Shown in pieces: positions 8,338-16,761 of a stretch of 64,000 bases of DNA. This DNA comes from Neisseriaceae bacterium HSC-16F19. GTDB lineage: Bacteria; Pseudomonadota; Gammaproteobacteria; Burkholderiales; Neisseriaceae. The DNA is taken from NCBI RefSeq assembly GCF_024171525.1, contig NZ_JALJZY010000011.1:1-64000 (forward strand), in the 5' to 3' direction. The translations under genes were made by a program, and so were the position numbers. Positions within the stretch are counted from its first letter, which is position 1. Each line of letters begins with the position of its first letter. The notes under the pieces were generated by a model. The model searched no databases. It worked only from the letters and a program-made list of their open reading frames with translations, and was not told the DNA's origin.

Positions 8338-9681
8338 ATGATCACAATTAAAAAAGGGCTTGATCTGCCGATTGCAGGCAGGCCGGAACAAACCATTCAT
8401 CAAGGCGTCTCTGCCAGCGAAGTGGCCGTACTCGGCGAAGAGTATGTGGGCATGCGCCCGTCCATGAAGGTGGCGGAAGGCGATGTCGTCAAACAGGGCC
8501 AGGTCTTGTTTGAAGACAAGAAAAATCCGGGCGTGGTGTTCACCGCGCCGGTGGCCGGTACCGTCAAAGCCATACACCGCGGTGAAAAGCGGGTGTTGCA
8601 GGCGGTGGTGATTGCCGCCGCCGGAGACGATGCCGTTGAATTCGATCGCCATGCGCCCGCTGCACTGGCAAGCTTGAGCAGCGATGATGTGCGCCGCAAT
8701 CTGCAAGCCTCCGGTTTGTGGACGGCGCTGCGTACGCGCCCGTTCAGCAAAGTGCCCGCCGTGGACGGCGAAGCGGCAGCGCTGTTTGTCAATGCCATGG
8801 ACACCAATCCGCTCGCGGCCGACCCGCAGGTCATCATCCGCGAGCGCAGCGAAGATTTCGTGCACGGTCTCACCGTATTGAGCCGTTTGAGCGACAAGCC
8901 CGTGTATCTGTGCAAGGCCGCCGGTGCCGATATTCCGGCAGCCTCCGCGCCCAATTTGTCGGTACACGAGTTCGGCGGCCCGCATCCGGCGGGTTTGGCC
9001 GGTACCCACATCCATTTCCTGCAACCGGTGAGCGCGCAGAAAACAGTGTGGACCATCAATTATCAAGACGTGATCGCCATCGGTGCGCTGTTTACCACGG
9101 GCCGCATCGACAGCCGCCGCGTGGTGGCGCTGGCCGGTCCGCAAGTGGCACAGCCGCGCCTGGTGCGCACCGTGGTCGGCGCCAAGGTGTCGGAACTGGT
9201 TTCAGGCAGCCTGAAAGACGGTGAAAACCGGGTGATTTCCGGTTCGGTGCTCAACGGTGCCATTGCCGCAGGTCCGCACGACTATCTGGGCCGCTATCAT
9301 TTGCAGGTATCGGTGATTGCCGAAGGCCGCGCCAAGGAATTGTTCGGCTGGGTGGTGCCCAGTGCCGAAAAATTCACCATCACCCGCACCACTTTCGGCC
9401 ATTTTCTCAAAAGCAAACTCTTCAATTTCACCTCCACCCTCAACGGCAGCCACCGCGCCATGGTGCCCATCGGCACTTACGAGCGGGTGATGCCCTTGGA
9501 TTTGCTGCCGACTTTGCTGCTGCGCGACCTGATTGTCGGCGACACCGACAGCGCCCAAGCGCTGGGCTGCCTGGAGCTGGACGAAGAAGATTTGGCCTTG
9601 TGCAGCTTTGTCTGCCCCGGCAAATACGAATACGGTACTTTGCTGCGCAATGTGCTGGACAAAATTGAGAAGGAAGGTTGA
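8338..9681 (+). CDS. nqrA: Na+-translocating NADH:quinone reductase subunit A
   Basis: The 447-residue peripheral cytoplasmic subunit NqrA of the sodium-pumping NADH:ubiquinone oxidoreductase. The N-terminal MITIKKGLDLPIAGRPEQ and the later HPAGLAGTHIHFL motif are typical. The gene begins the canonical nqrABCDEF operon. An uptake sequence (9201-9212) lies inside the coding region, encoding part of SGSLKD. nqrB starts two bases after the stop codon, behind an AAGGAAGG ribosome binding site. Confidence 0.97.
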   Translation: MITIKKGLDLPIAGRPEQTIHQGVSASEVAVLGEEYVGMRPSMKVAEGDVVKQGQVLFEDKKNPGVVFTAPVAGTVKAIHRGEKRVLQAVVIAAAGDDAVEFDRHAPAALASLSSDDVRRNLQASGLWTALRTRPFSKVPAVDGEAAALFVNAMDTNPLAADPQVIIRERSEDFVHGLTVLSRLSDKPVYLCKAAGADIPAASAPNLSVHEFGGPHPAGLAGTHIHFLQPVSAQKTVWTINYQDVIAIGALFTTGRIDSRRVVALAGPQVAQPRLVRTVVGAKVSELVSGSLKDGENRVISGSVLNGAIAAGPHDYLGRYHLQVSVIAEGRAKELFGWVVPSAEKFTITRTTFGHFLKSKLFNFTSTLNGSHRAMVPIGTYERVMPLDLLPTLLLRDLIVGDTDSAQALGCLELDEEDLALCSFVCPGKYEYGTLLRNVLDKIEKEG

Positions 9682-9683
9682 AC

Positions 9684-10916
9684 ATGGGATTGAAGCACTT
9701 TTTAGAGAAAATCGAGCCCCATTTCCTCCCCGGCGGCAAACACCAGAAATGGTATGCGCTCTATGAAGCCATTGCCACCGGCCTCTATACGCCGGGCGAA
9801 GTTACCCGCAAGGCCGCCCACGTGCGCGATGCGCTCGATTCCAAACGCATGATGATTCTGGTGTGGATGGCGCTGTTTCCGGCCATGTTCTACGGCATGT
9901 ACAACGCCGGACACCAGGCCATACTCGCCGTCAACCACCTGGGTCTGTTGGAGCAGAACATCGCTGCCGACTGGCATTATGCGGTGGCGCAGGCGCTGGG
10001 CATTAATCTGACCACCTCGGCCGGGGTGCTCAGTAAAATGTCCTTGGGCGCGATTTTCTTCCTGCCGATTTACGCCGTGGTGTTTGCGGTGGGCGGCTTC
10101 TGGGAAGTCTTGTTTGCCAGTGTGCGCAAACATGAAATCAACGAAGGCTTTTTTGTCACCTCCATTCTGTTTGCGCTGATTGTGCCGCCGACGCTGCCCT
10201 TGTGGCAGGCGGCCATGGGCATTACCTTCGGTGTGGTGGTGGCCAAGGAAGTGTTCGGCGGTACCGGTAAAAACTTTATGAACCCGGCACTGGCGGGCCG
10301 CGCCTTTTTGTTCTTCGCCTATCCGGCGCAGATTTCCGGCGACACCGTGTGGACGGCCGTAGACGGCTTCTCCGGCGCCACCGCGCTGTCGCAATGGGCG
10401 GTTGACGGTGCTGCGGGTCTGACCCATGCGGTCACCGGCGCTTCCATCACCTGGATGGATGCCTTTATCGGCAATATGCCCGGCTCCACCGGTGAAGTCT
10501 CCACCTTGGCGCTGTTGATCGGCGGTGCGTTCATCATCTTCACCCGCATTGCCTCCTGGCGCATTGTCGCCGGGGTGATGCTGGGCATGATAGCCACTTC
10601 GCTCTTGTTCAATGCCATCGGTTCCGACACCAATCCCATGTTCTCCATGCCCTGGCACTGGCATCTGGTTTTGGGCGGTTTTGCCATCGGCATGCTGTTT
10701 ATGGCCACCGACCCGGTATCCGCTTCGTTTACCAATGTCGGCAAATGGTGGTATGGCGCGCTCATTGGCGTGATGTGCGTGCTGATCCGCGTGGTCAATC
10801 CGGCTTATCCCGAAGGCATGATGCTGGCGATTCTGTTTGCCAATCTGTTTGCGCCCATCGTGGATTATTTCGTTGTCCAAGCCAATATCAAGCGTCGGAG
10901 GGTTCGTCATGGCTAA
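9684..10916 (+). CDS. nqrB: Na+-NQR subunit B
   Basis: A 410-residue integral membrane subunit that carries covalent FMN, riboflavin and the quinone site, and forms the sodium channel. The FMN is attached to Thr233 in DGFSGATALS (SGAT motif), the product of the ApbE flavin transferase encoded downstream. Many hydrophobic helices follow the soluble N-terminus. A TTG at 9678 in frame would extend it by two residues, but the ATG at 9684 has the right spacing from the AAGGAAGG site. It overlaps nqrC by 8 bp. Confidence 0.97.
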   Translation: MGLKHFLEKIEPHFLPGGKHQKWYALYEAIATGLYTPGEVTRKAAHVRDALDSKRMMILVWMALFPAMFYGMYNAGHQAILAVNHLGLLEQNIAADWHYAVAQALGINLTTSAGVLSKMSLGAIFFLPIYAVVFAVGGFWEVLFASVRKHEINEGFFVTSILFALIVPPTLPLWQAAMGITFGVVVAKEVFGGTGKNFMNPALAGRAFLFFAYPAQISGDTVWTAVDGFSGATALSQWAVDGAAGLTHAVTGASITWMDAFIGNMPGSTGEVSTLALLIGGAFIIFTRIASWRIVAGVMLGMIATSLLFNAIGSDTNPMFSMPWHWHLVLGGFAIGMLFMATDPVSASFTNVGKWWYGALIGVMCVLIRVVNPAYPEGMMLAILFANLFAPIVDYFVVQANIKRRRVRHG

Positions 10917-11673
10917 ATTCAACAAAGACAGCTTTGGCGGCACCATTGCCGTGGTGGTGGCCGTCAGTCTCTTGTGCTCGGTGATTGTTGCCGGTGCCGC
11001 CGTGGGCCTGAAACCGCTGCAAACCGAACAAAAACTCATCGACAAGCAGCGCAATATTTTGAGCGTGGCCGGTCTGATGCAGGCGGATACCGATATTCCC
11101 AAGGTCTACGCCGAGCGCATCGAGCCGCGGGTGGTGGATTTGGCCAGCGGCGATTATGTGGACGGCGTGGAAAATTTTGATGCCCGCGCCGCCGCCAAAG
11201 ACCCGGCACAAAGCATCCGCATCAGCCCGGAAGACGACAAAGCCGGTATCCAGACGCGCGCCAAATACGCCGAAGTGTATCTGGTGAAAGACGGGCAGGG
11301 CGAAGTCAGCCAAATCGTGCTGCCCATGCACGGCAGCGGCTTGTGGTCGGTGATGTACGGTTTTGTTTCCGTGCAGCCGGACGGCAATACCATCAACGGC
11401 ATCACCTATTACGACCAGGGTGAAACCGCCGGTTTGGGCGGCGAGATTGCCAACCCCTTGTGGCAGAAAAACTTTGTCGGCAAGAAGCTGTATAACGACC
11501 AGGGTGATGTGGCCATCCGCGTCGGTAAAGGCGCCTCGGCCAATGCCGAACATGGTGTAGACGGCCTCTCCGGCGCCACCATGACCACCAAGGGCGTACA
11601 AGGCTCGTTTGATTACTGGTTCAGCCAAAACGGTTTTGGTCCGTACTTGGCGAAAATCAAAGCAGGAGAATAA
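10909..11673 (+). CDS. nqrC: Na+-NQR subunit C
   Basis: A 254-residue subunit with one N-terminal transmembrane helix (about 11-33) and a large periplasmic domain with covalent FMN. The attachment residue is Thr224 in DGLSGATMTT. The start at 10909 lies inside the end of nqrB, behind GGAGG, and gives the usual MAKFNKDS start; the longer upstream frame is the nqrB sequence read out of frame. nqrD follows after 2 bp. Confidence 0.97.
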   Translation: MAKFNKDSFGGTIAVVVAVSLLCSVIVAGAAVGLKPLQTEQKLIDKQRNILSVAGLMQADTDIPKVYAERIEPRVVDLASGDYVDGVENFDARAAAKDPAQSIRISPEDDKAGIQTRAKYAEVYLVKDGQGEVSQIVLPMHGSGLWSVMYGFVSVQPDGNTINGITYYDQGETAGLGGEIANPLWQKNFVGKKLYNDQGDVAIRVGKGASANAEHGVDGLSGATMTTKGVQGSFDYWFSQNGFGPYLAKIKAGE

Positions 11674-11675
11674 TC

Positions 11676-12302
11676 ATGGCGGACAGCAAACGTTTAAAAC
11701 ATCTGATGTTCTCGCCCATTGTTGAGAACAATCCCATTGCCCTGCAAATTCTGGGTGTGTGTTCGGCACTGGCGGTGACCACCAAATTGGAAACCGCGGT
11801 GGTGATGGCCATTGCCGTGTCGCTGGTCACCGGTTTTTCCAGCTTCTTTATTTCCTTAATCCGCAACTATATTCCCAACAGCATCCGCATCATTGTGCAG
11901 ATGGCCATTATTGCCTCGCTGGTGACCTTGGTAGACCAGGTGTTGCAGGCCGTTGCCTATGAGCTCTCCAAACAGCTGTCGGTGTTTGTGGGTCTGATCA
12001 TTACCAACTGTATCGTGATGGGCCGTGCGGAAGCCTTCGCCATGAAAGAGCCGCCCTTGGAAAGCTTTGTCGACGGCTTGGGCAACGGTATGGGCTACGG
12101 CGTGATTCTGGTGATTGTCGCCACCCTGCGCGAACTCATCGGATCGGGCAAACTCTTCGGCATGACCGTGCTGCAAACCGTGCAGGACGGCGGCTGGTAT
12201 CAGGCCAACGGCCTGTTCCTGCTCGCGCCCAGCGCCTTCTTCATCATCGCCTTCATCATCTGGGCCCTGCGTACCTGGAAGCCTGAGCAAGTGGAGAAAT
12301 AA
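11676..12302 (+). CDS. nqrD: Na+-NQR subunit D
   Basis: A 208-residue membrane subunit with six predicted helices, pseudo-symmetric with NqrE. Cys29 and Cys112 match the residues known in Vibrio cholerae to help hold the intramembrane iron centre between NqrD and NqrE. A GGAGAA site precedes the start, and nqrE starts two bases after the stop. Confidence 0.97.
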   Translation: MADSKRLKHLMFSPIVENNPIALQILGVCSALAVTTKLETAVVMAIAVSLVTGFSSFFISLIRNYIPNSIRIIVQMAIIASLVTLVDQVLQAVAYELSKQLSVFVGLIITNCIVMGRAEAFAMKEPPLESFVDGLGNGMGYGVILVIVATLRELIGSGKLFGMTVLQTVQDGGWYQANGLFLLAPSAFFIIAFIIWALRTWKPEQVEK

Positions 12303-12304
12303 AG

Positions 12305-12901
12305 ATGGAACAATATTTGAGCATTTTCGTAAAAGCCATCTTCATTGAAAATATGGCCCTCTCCTTCTTCTTGGGCATGTGTACCTTTTTGGCGGTGTCC
12401 AAGAAAATTTCCACGGCGTTTGGCCTCGGTATTGCGGTAACCGTGGTGCTGGCCATTTCCGTGCCCGCCAACCAGCTGGTGTATTCGCTGGTACTCAAAG
12501 ACGGCGCGCTGATGGAAGGCGTGGATCTGAGTTTCCTGCGCTTTATCACTTTTATCGGTGTGATTGCCGCCCTGGTGCAGATTCTGGAGATGATTCTGGA
12601 CAAATATTTCCCCGCACTCTACAACGCGCTGGGTATTTTCCTGCCGCTCATCACCGTAAACTGCGCCATTTTCGGCGGCGTGTCCTTTATGGTGCAGCGT
12701 GATTACAGCTTTACCGAATCCATTGTCTACGGCGCCGGTGCCGGTATCGGCTGGATGCTGGCCATTGTGGCCTTGGCCGGTCTCACCGAAAAAATGAAGT
12801 ATGCCGACGTGCCCGACGGCCTGCGCGGTCTGGGCATTACCTTCATTGCCGCCGGTCTGATGGCCTTGGGCTTTATGTCCTTCTCCGGTATCCAGTTATA
12901 A
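12305..12901 (+). CDS. nqrE: Na+-NQR subunit E
   Basis: A 198-residue six-helix membrane subunit, homologous to NqrD and inserted with inverted topology. Cys26 and Cys120 are the expected ligands of the shared iron centre. It is tightly spaced after nqrD and 12 bp before nqrF, with the ribosome binding site AAGGGAG in the gap. Confidence 0.97.
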   Translation: MEQYLSIFVKAIFIENMALSFFLGMCTFLAVSKKISTAFGLGIAVTVVLAISVPANQLVYSLVLKDGALMEGVDLSFLRFITFIGVIAALVQILEMILDKYFPALYNALGIFLPLITVNCAIFGGVSFMVQRDYSFTESIVYGAGAGIGWMLAIVALAGLTEKMKYADVPDGLRGLGITFIAAGLMALGFMSFSGIQL

Positions 12902-12913
12902 GGGAGCGCACAC

Positions 12914-14137
12914 ATGGAAATTATCTTGGGTATTGTGATGTTCACGGCCATTATTCTGGTTTTGGCCGTGCTCATCCTGTTTGCCAAATCCAAACTGGTC
13001 AATTCCGGTGACATCACCATCAACATCAACGGTGAAGCCGACAAAGCCATCACCCTGCCTGCGGGCGGCAAGCTTTTGGGCGCGCTCGCCAGCAAAGGCA
13101 TTTTCGTGTCCTCCGCCTGCGGCGGCGGCGGCTCCTGCGGCCAGTGCAAGGTGAAAGTGAAAAGCGGCGGCGGCGATATCCTGCCCACCGAGTTGTCGCA
13201 CATCAGCAAGCGCGAAGCCAAAGAAGGCTGCCGTCTGTCCTGCCAGGTGAATGTGAAAAACAGCATGGACATCGAGCTGCCTGAAGAAGTGTTTGGCGTG
13301 AAAAAATGGGAATGCACCGTGATTTCCAACGACAACAAAGCCACCTTCATTAAGGAATTGAAACTGGCCATTCCCGAAGGCGAAGAAGTGCCCTTCCGCG
13401 CCGGCGGCTATATTCAGATTGAAGCCGAACCGCACACCGTGGCCTATAAAGACTTCGACATTCCGGAGGAATACCACGAAGACTGGGACAAATTCAATCT
13501 GTGGCGCTATGTCTCCAAAGTGGACGAACACATTGTGCGTGCCTATTCCATGGCTTCCTATCCGGAAGAAAAAGGCATCATTATGCTCAACGTACGTATT
13601 GCCACCCCGCCGCCGAACAACCCCGATGTAGCCCCCGGCCAGATGTCGTCCTATATCTGGTCGCTGAAACCGGGCGACAAAGTCACCATTTCCGGCCCCT
13701 TCGGCGAATTCTTCGCCAAAGACACCGATGCCGAAATGGTGTTTATCGGCGGCGGTGCCGGTATGGCGCCGATGCGCTCGCACATCTTCGACCAGCTCAA
13801 GCGTCTGAACTCCAAGCGCAAGATTACCTTCTGGTACGGCGCGCGCTCCAAACGCGAGATGTTCTATGTGGAAGATTTCGACGGCTTGCAGGAAACCAAC
13901 GACAACTTCGAATGGCATGTGGCCCTGTCCGACCCGCAACCGGGCGACGATTGGGACGGTTACACCGGCTTTATCCACAACGTGATTTACGAGAACTACC
14001 TCAAAAACCACGAAGCGCCGGAAGACTGCGAGTTCTATATGTGCGGCCCGCCCATCATGAACGCCTCAGTCATCAAAATGCTCAAAGATTTGGGCGTGGA
14101 AGACGAAAACATCCTCCTCGACGACTTCGGCGGTTAA
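12914..14137 (+). CDS. nqrF: Na+-NQR subunit F, NADH dehydrogenase subunit
   Basis: A 407-residue electron entry subunit. One N-terminal helix (about 3-24) precedes a plant-type 2Fe-2S domain with Cys69, Cys75, Cys78 and Cys110. An FAD domain (motif RAYSMASYP) and an NADH-binding domain (FIGGGAGMAPMRSH) follow, ending in the C-terminal DDFGG. NADH reduces FAD, which reduces the 2Fe-2S centre and then the membrane subunits. It ends the structural operon; a 460-bp repeat block separates it from apbE. Confidence 0.97.
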   Translation: MEIILGIVMFTAIILVLAVLILFAKSKLVNSGDITININGEADKAITLPAGGKLLGALASKGIFVSSACGGGGSCGQCKVKVKSGGGDILPTELSHISKREAKEGCRLSCQVNVKNSMDIELPEEVFGVKKWECTVISNDNKATFIKELKLAIPEGEEVPFRAGGYIQIEAEPHTVAYKDFDIPEEYHEDWDKFNLWRYVSKVDEHIVRAYSMASYPEEKGIIMLNVRIATPPPNNPDVAPGQMSSYIWSLKPGDKVTISGPFGEFFAKDTDAEMVFIGGGAGMAPMRSHIFDQLKRLNSKRKITFWYGARSKREMFYVEDFDGLQETNDNFEWHVALSDPQPGDDWDGYTGFIHNVIYENYLKNHEAPEDCEFYMCGPPIMNASVIKMLKDLGVEDENILLDDFGG

Positions 14138-14143
14138 ACCGCG

Positions 14144-14308
14144 CTAGAGCGAACTGACCATTCGGGCGCGTAGCTGATTTTTAGGCAAAAACGTCCGATT
14201 CAAGGCGGAAAGCGCAGCAAGGTTGAGCACCTTGCGAGCATTTCCAACGCAGAAGCGGGCGATTTTTGACAAAAAAGCAGCCGTGAACGAATTGTCAGTT
14301 CGCCCTAG
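14144..14308. mobile_element. 165-bp fold-back element with CTAG...GCGAACTGAC termini
   Basis: The ends carry imperfect inverted repeats of which CTAGRGCGAACTGAC is the core (two mismatches in 21). The similarity continues for roughly 60 bp on each side, so the whole unit folds back on itself. It contains no gene and lies 6 bp after the nqrF stop. I do not recognise the family; a MITE is the likeliest explanation. Confidence 0.6.
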
Positions 14309-14351
14309 AGGCTACCTGAAAACTGTTTTGGCGGTTTTCAGGTAGCTTTTT
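14309..14351. terminator. Terminator from paired Eikenella-type uptake sequences
   Basis: AGGCTACCTGAA at 14309-14320 pairs with TTTTCAGGTAGC ending at 14346, followed by TTTTTA. It probably ends the nqrA-F transcript. The T-to-A variant is not the resident dialect. Confidence 0.75.
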
Positions 14352-14428
14352 ATTGGCGAACGAGATTTTCAGACAGCCTGAGACCTTTGCAAAACCTCAT
14401 GTGCCACCATAAACATAAAACCGACGTC

Positions 14429-14448
14429 ATTCCCGCGTATGCGGGAAT
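14429..14448. repeat. dRS3-like repeat, copy 1
   Basis: ATTCCCGCGTATGCGGGAAT, a 20-bp palindrome fitting ATTCCC-N8-GGGAAT. In Neisseria, dRS3 copies are targets of filamentous prophage integration. Confidence 0.8.
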
Positions 14449-14505
14449 CCATGTGCAAACTTAAGAAACCACTATAAAACAATGGATTCATCAACTGATA
14501 GACGG

Positions 14506-14525
14506 ATTCCCGCGTTCGCGGGAAT
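14506..14525. repeat. dRS3-like repeat, copy 2
   Basis: ATTCCCGCGTTCGCGGGAAT, the same palindrome class as copy 1 with a different 8-bp core. Confidence 0.8.
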
Positions 14526-14595
14526 GACGGCAGCCAGGGGTTTAGGCTACCTGAAGGCAGTTTTGCAAAGGTCTGACCCTGAAACCCATTAAGAC

Positions 14596-15666
14596 ATGAA
14601 AAAACCTACATCATCCCCGATCCTGCGCACACTGTGGGCATGCGTATGCCTGCTGGCCGTGGCCGCCTGCAGCCCGAAAGCATCGCAACAGACTCAATTC
14701 ATCACCCTGCGCGGCGAAACCATGGGTACCACGTATACGGTCAAATACCTGCCGCCGGATAACCAAGTGGAAACCCTGATACCCGAAGAGATACAGATCC
14801 AGCAACAACTGAATATCTTGCTGGCCGACATCAACCGACAAATGTCCACCTACGACCCGGAATCGGAAATCAGCCGCTTTAACCGCTTAAACAGCGGCGA
14901 AAGTTTGGATATCAGTGCCGACTTTGCCCACGTATTGAACGAAGCTGTGGCACTGCATGCGCGTACCGAAGGCGCATTGGATATCACCATCGGTCCGCTG
15001 GTGAATGTGTGGGGTTTCGGCCCCGACAAAAGCATCACGCACGCGCCGGACGCAGCGGCGCTGGCGGCGGCGCGGCAAAAGGTGGGACTGGACAAAATCC
15101 GCATTGAGCCGCAAGAAAACGGGGCCAAACTGAGCAAACTGGCCGAGGGCGTGGCACTGGATTTGTCGGCCATCGCCAAAGGCTTTGGTGTGGACAAGCT
15201 GGCGCAGCATTTGGACAGCCTGGACGTGCAGCATTATCTGGTGGAAATCGGCGGCGAATTGCGCGGCAAAGGGTATAATGCCCAAGGCGCACCGTGGCGT
15301 GTGGGCATCGAAACCCCGCAGGCGGCACAACAAGGCAGCTCGCAAATCGTGATTACCCTGCAACAGCAGGCACTGGCCACCTCCGGCGATTACCGCAATT
15401 TCCGCACCGATGAGGCCGGACAACGCGTCTCCCACATCATCGACCCGGCCAGCGGCATGCCCATCCGCCACCGTCTGGCCTCCGTCAGCGTGGTGGCCGA
15501 CACCGCCACCACCGCCGACGGCTTGGCCACCGCACTGTTTGTGCTGGGCGAAGACAAAGCGCTGGCACTGGCGGAACAACACGGCTGGGCGGTATTTGTC
15601 ATCGTGCACAACGGCGACGGTTTCCGCACCGAAATGTCGTCGGCGTTTAAACAATTAATCCCATAA
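14596..15666 (+). CDS. apbE: FAD:protein FMN transferase ApbE
   Basis: A 356-residue periplasmic lipoprotein (lipobox VAAC, Cys25) that moves FMN from FAD onto Thr in SGAT motifs of NqrB and NqrC. The N-terminal GETMGTTYTVKY and the late TADGLATALFVLG segment are family hallmarks. Its place right after nqrA-F and before nqrM makes an NQR maturation role very likely. The repeat block in front suggests that it may have its own promoter. It ends 40 bp before nqrM. Confidence 0.95.
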   Translation: MKKPTSSPILRTLWACVCLLAVAACSPKASQQTQFITLRGETMGTTYTVKYLPPDNQVETLIPEEIQIQQQLNILLADINRQMSTYDPESEISRFNRLNSGESLDISADFAHVLNEAVALHARTEGALDITIGPLVNVWGFGPDKSITHAPDAAALAAARQKVGLDKIRIEPQENGAKLSKLAEGVALDLSAIAKGFGVDKLAQHLDSLDVQHYLVEIGGELRGKGYNAQGAPWRVGIETPQAAQQGSSQIVITLQQQALATSGDYRNFRTDEAGQRVSHIIDPASGMPIRHRLASVSVVADTATTADGLATALFVLGEDKALALAEQHGWAVFVIVHNGDGFRTEMSSAFKQLIP

Positions 15667-15706
15667 TCCACTAGGGCAAGCCCGCACTCCCGGAAAGGAA
15701 CACATT

Positions 15707-15904
15707 ATGAAAATCTTTCTGCTCACCTTCGGTTTTTTCCTGCTGGTCATTTTCGGCATGGCCTTGGGCTATATTTTCAAACGCCGCGAAATCAAAGGCA
15801 GCTGCGGCGGCATCAGCGCCTTGGGTATGAAAAAAGTCTGCGACTGCGACACCCCCTGCGACCGCCGCAAAGCGGAATTGGCCAAACAGGGCAAAACAGT
15901 TTAA
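15707..15904 (+). CDS. nqrM: Na+-NQR maturation protein NqrM
   Basis: A 65-residue protein with an N-terminal transmembrane helix (about 3-22) and four cysteines (33, 45, 47, 51) in a GSCGG...CDCDTPC pattern. NqrM is needed to install the iron centre between NqrD and NqrE; Cys33 is at the position found essential in Vibrio. It follows apbE with a GGAAAGGA ribosome binding site. Confidence 0.93.
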   Translation: MKIFLLTFGFFLLVIFGMALGYIFKRREIKGSCGGISALGMKKVCDCDTPCDRRKAELAKQGKTV

Positions 15905-15996
15905 TACAGCTGCGGATACTGTACCCCACCGACTGTACCGGGATACGCTGTGGAATGAGATCCGGCTCCGGACAAATAAGCTATTCACAAATGACC

Positions 15997-16028
15997 AAAG
16001 GCTGCCTGAAATATTTCAGGCAGCCTTT
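15997..16028. terminator. Bidirectional terminator from paired uptake sequences
   Basis: A perfect hairpin of AAAGGCTGCCTGAAAT and its inverse, between the convergent nqrM and OsmC-family genes. Confidence 0.9.
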
Positions 16029-16043
16029 GCTATGTCGCAGCTG

Positions 16044-16451
16044 TCACAATGTGTAATGAAACACCAGCTCCTGCACTACGTCGGCGCTGAGGCTTTGCGC
16101 CACCGGGCAGCTACGGGCGGCGGCTTCCAACATCTGGCGGGTGTGTTCGTCGTAATCGCCGCACAAATAAAAATCCACCTGCACCCGTGCCACACGGCGC
16201 GGGTTGGCAGCCATGTCTTTATGCACTTCGGCGCGGGCACCTTCCAATACAACACCCATAGCCTGCGCCTTAATGCCCATAATGGTGAGTGCACAAGCGG
16301 CCAAAGAGGTGGCCAGCAAGTCGGTGGGTGAAAAGGCCGCACCCTGGCCATTGTTGTCGCGCGGGGCATCGGTGTGAATGGCCGTGCCGCTTTCGCTGTG
16401 TGTCAGGATGCAGCGCAAGCCGCCGCGGTAATCGACTGTAGCGGTGGTCAT
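16044..16451 (-). CDS. OsmC/Ohr-family peroxide-reducing protein
   Basis: A 135-residue protein of the OsmC superfamily, thiol peroxidases acting on organic hydroperoxides. The two expected redox cysteines are Cys53 (LAACALT) and Cys115 (RSCPVAQS), and the family segment FSPTDLLATSLAAC is clear. It resembles the general OsmC-like (YhfA) branch more than Ohr. I chose the ATG at 16451 behind GAGGAA; the open frame extends 31 codons further upstream without support. Confidence 0.88.
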   Translation of the reverse strand: MTTATVDYRGGLRCILTHSESGTAIHTDAPRDNNGQGAAFSPTDLLATSLAACALTIMGIKAQAMGVVLEGARAEVHKDMAANPRRVARVQVDFYLCGDYDEHTRQMLEAAARSCPVAQSLSADVVQELVFHYTL

Positions 16452-16761
16452 GATGAATTCCTCGGAACAATTAAGTGTGCCGCCATTGTAACCCAGCGGT
16501 AGGCAGACAAAAAAATGCGCACACCGGATATCGGTATGCGCCAAGTCTACAAAGGAGAAATAGAGGAGAAACTGTCACGCCGGCGAACCGACCTGACAAA
16601 ACGCATTATGCCGATAATTGTTGCAGAGCACAATAAGCCGGTGTCGGATTATTACAATTTAACACAATGCTGCCGCACCCTACCCGGACAACTCCGTCCG
16701 GCGCACCGATTCAAATCTGAGCACAGCCGACCCCGGCTTACCATTAAAATATAAATAAAAC
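16452..16761. other. Intergenic stretch, nothing assigned
   Basis: 310 bp between the OsmC-family gene and tyrA. One open frame of 79 codons (16515-16754, plus strand) has no recognisable product. I see no RNA gene or clear terminator here. The OsmC-family promoter should lie at its left end. Confidence 0.5.

Larger units (their letters stand above)
14380..14574. mobile_element. Repeat block with GAGACCTTTGCAAAAC termini enclosing two dRS3-like repeats
   Basis: Terminal inverted repeats GAGACCTTTGCAAAAC and GTTTTGCAAAGGTCT-like enclose 195 bp. Inside are two 20-bp copies of ATTCCC-N8-GGGAAT, at 14429-14448 and 14506-14525, 57 bp apart. That pattern matches the neisserial dRS3 repeat and its mosaic (NIME) arrangement. 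An Eikenella-type uptake sequence lies at 14544-14555. No gene is present. Confidence 0.75.

Noticed and set aside
8060..8341. A 93-codon frame overlapping the nqrA start by ATGA
   Set aside because: The overlap hints at coupling, but it reads through an uptake sequence, lacks a ribosome binding site and matches no known family.
12896..14011. A 371-codon frame on the minus strand opposite nqrF
   Set aside because: Shadow frame of nqrF; the real gene on the other strand has all cofactor motifs.
14380..14574. Prophage remnant at the dRS3-like repeats
   Set aside because: dRS3 is a phage target in Neisseria, but no phage gene is present in this spacer.
16515..16754. A 79-codon frame before tyrA
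   Set aside because: No recognisable motif and no conserved neighbour; the composition looks non-coding.
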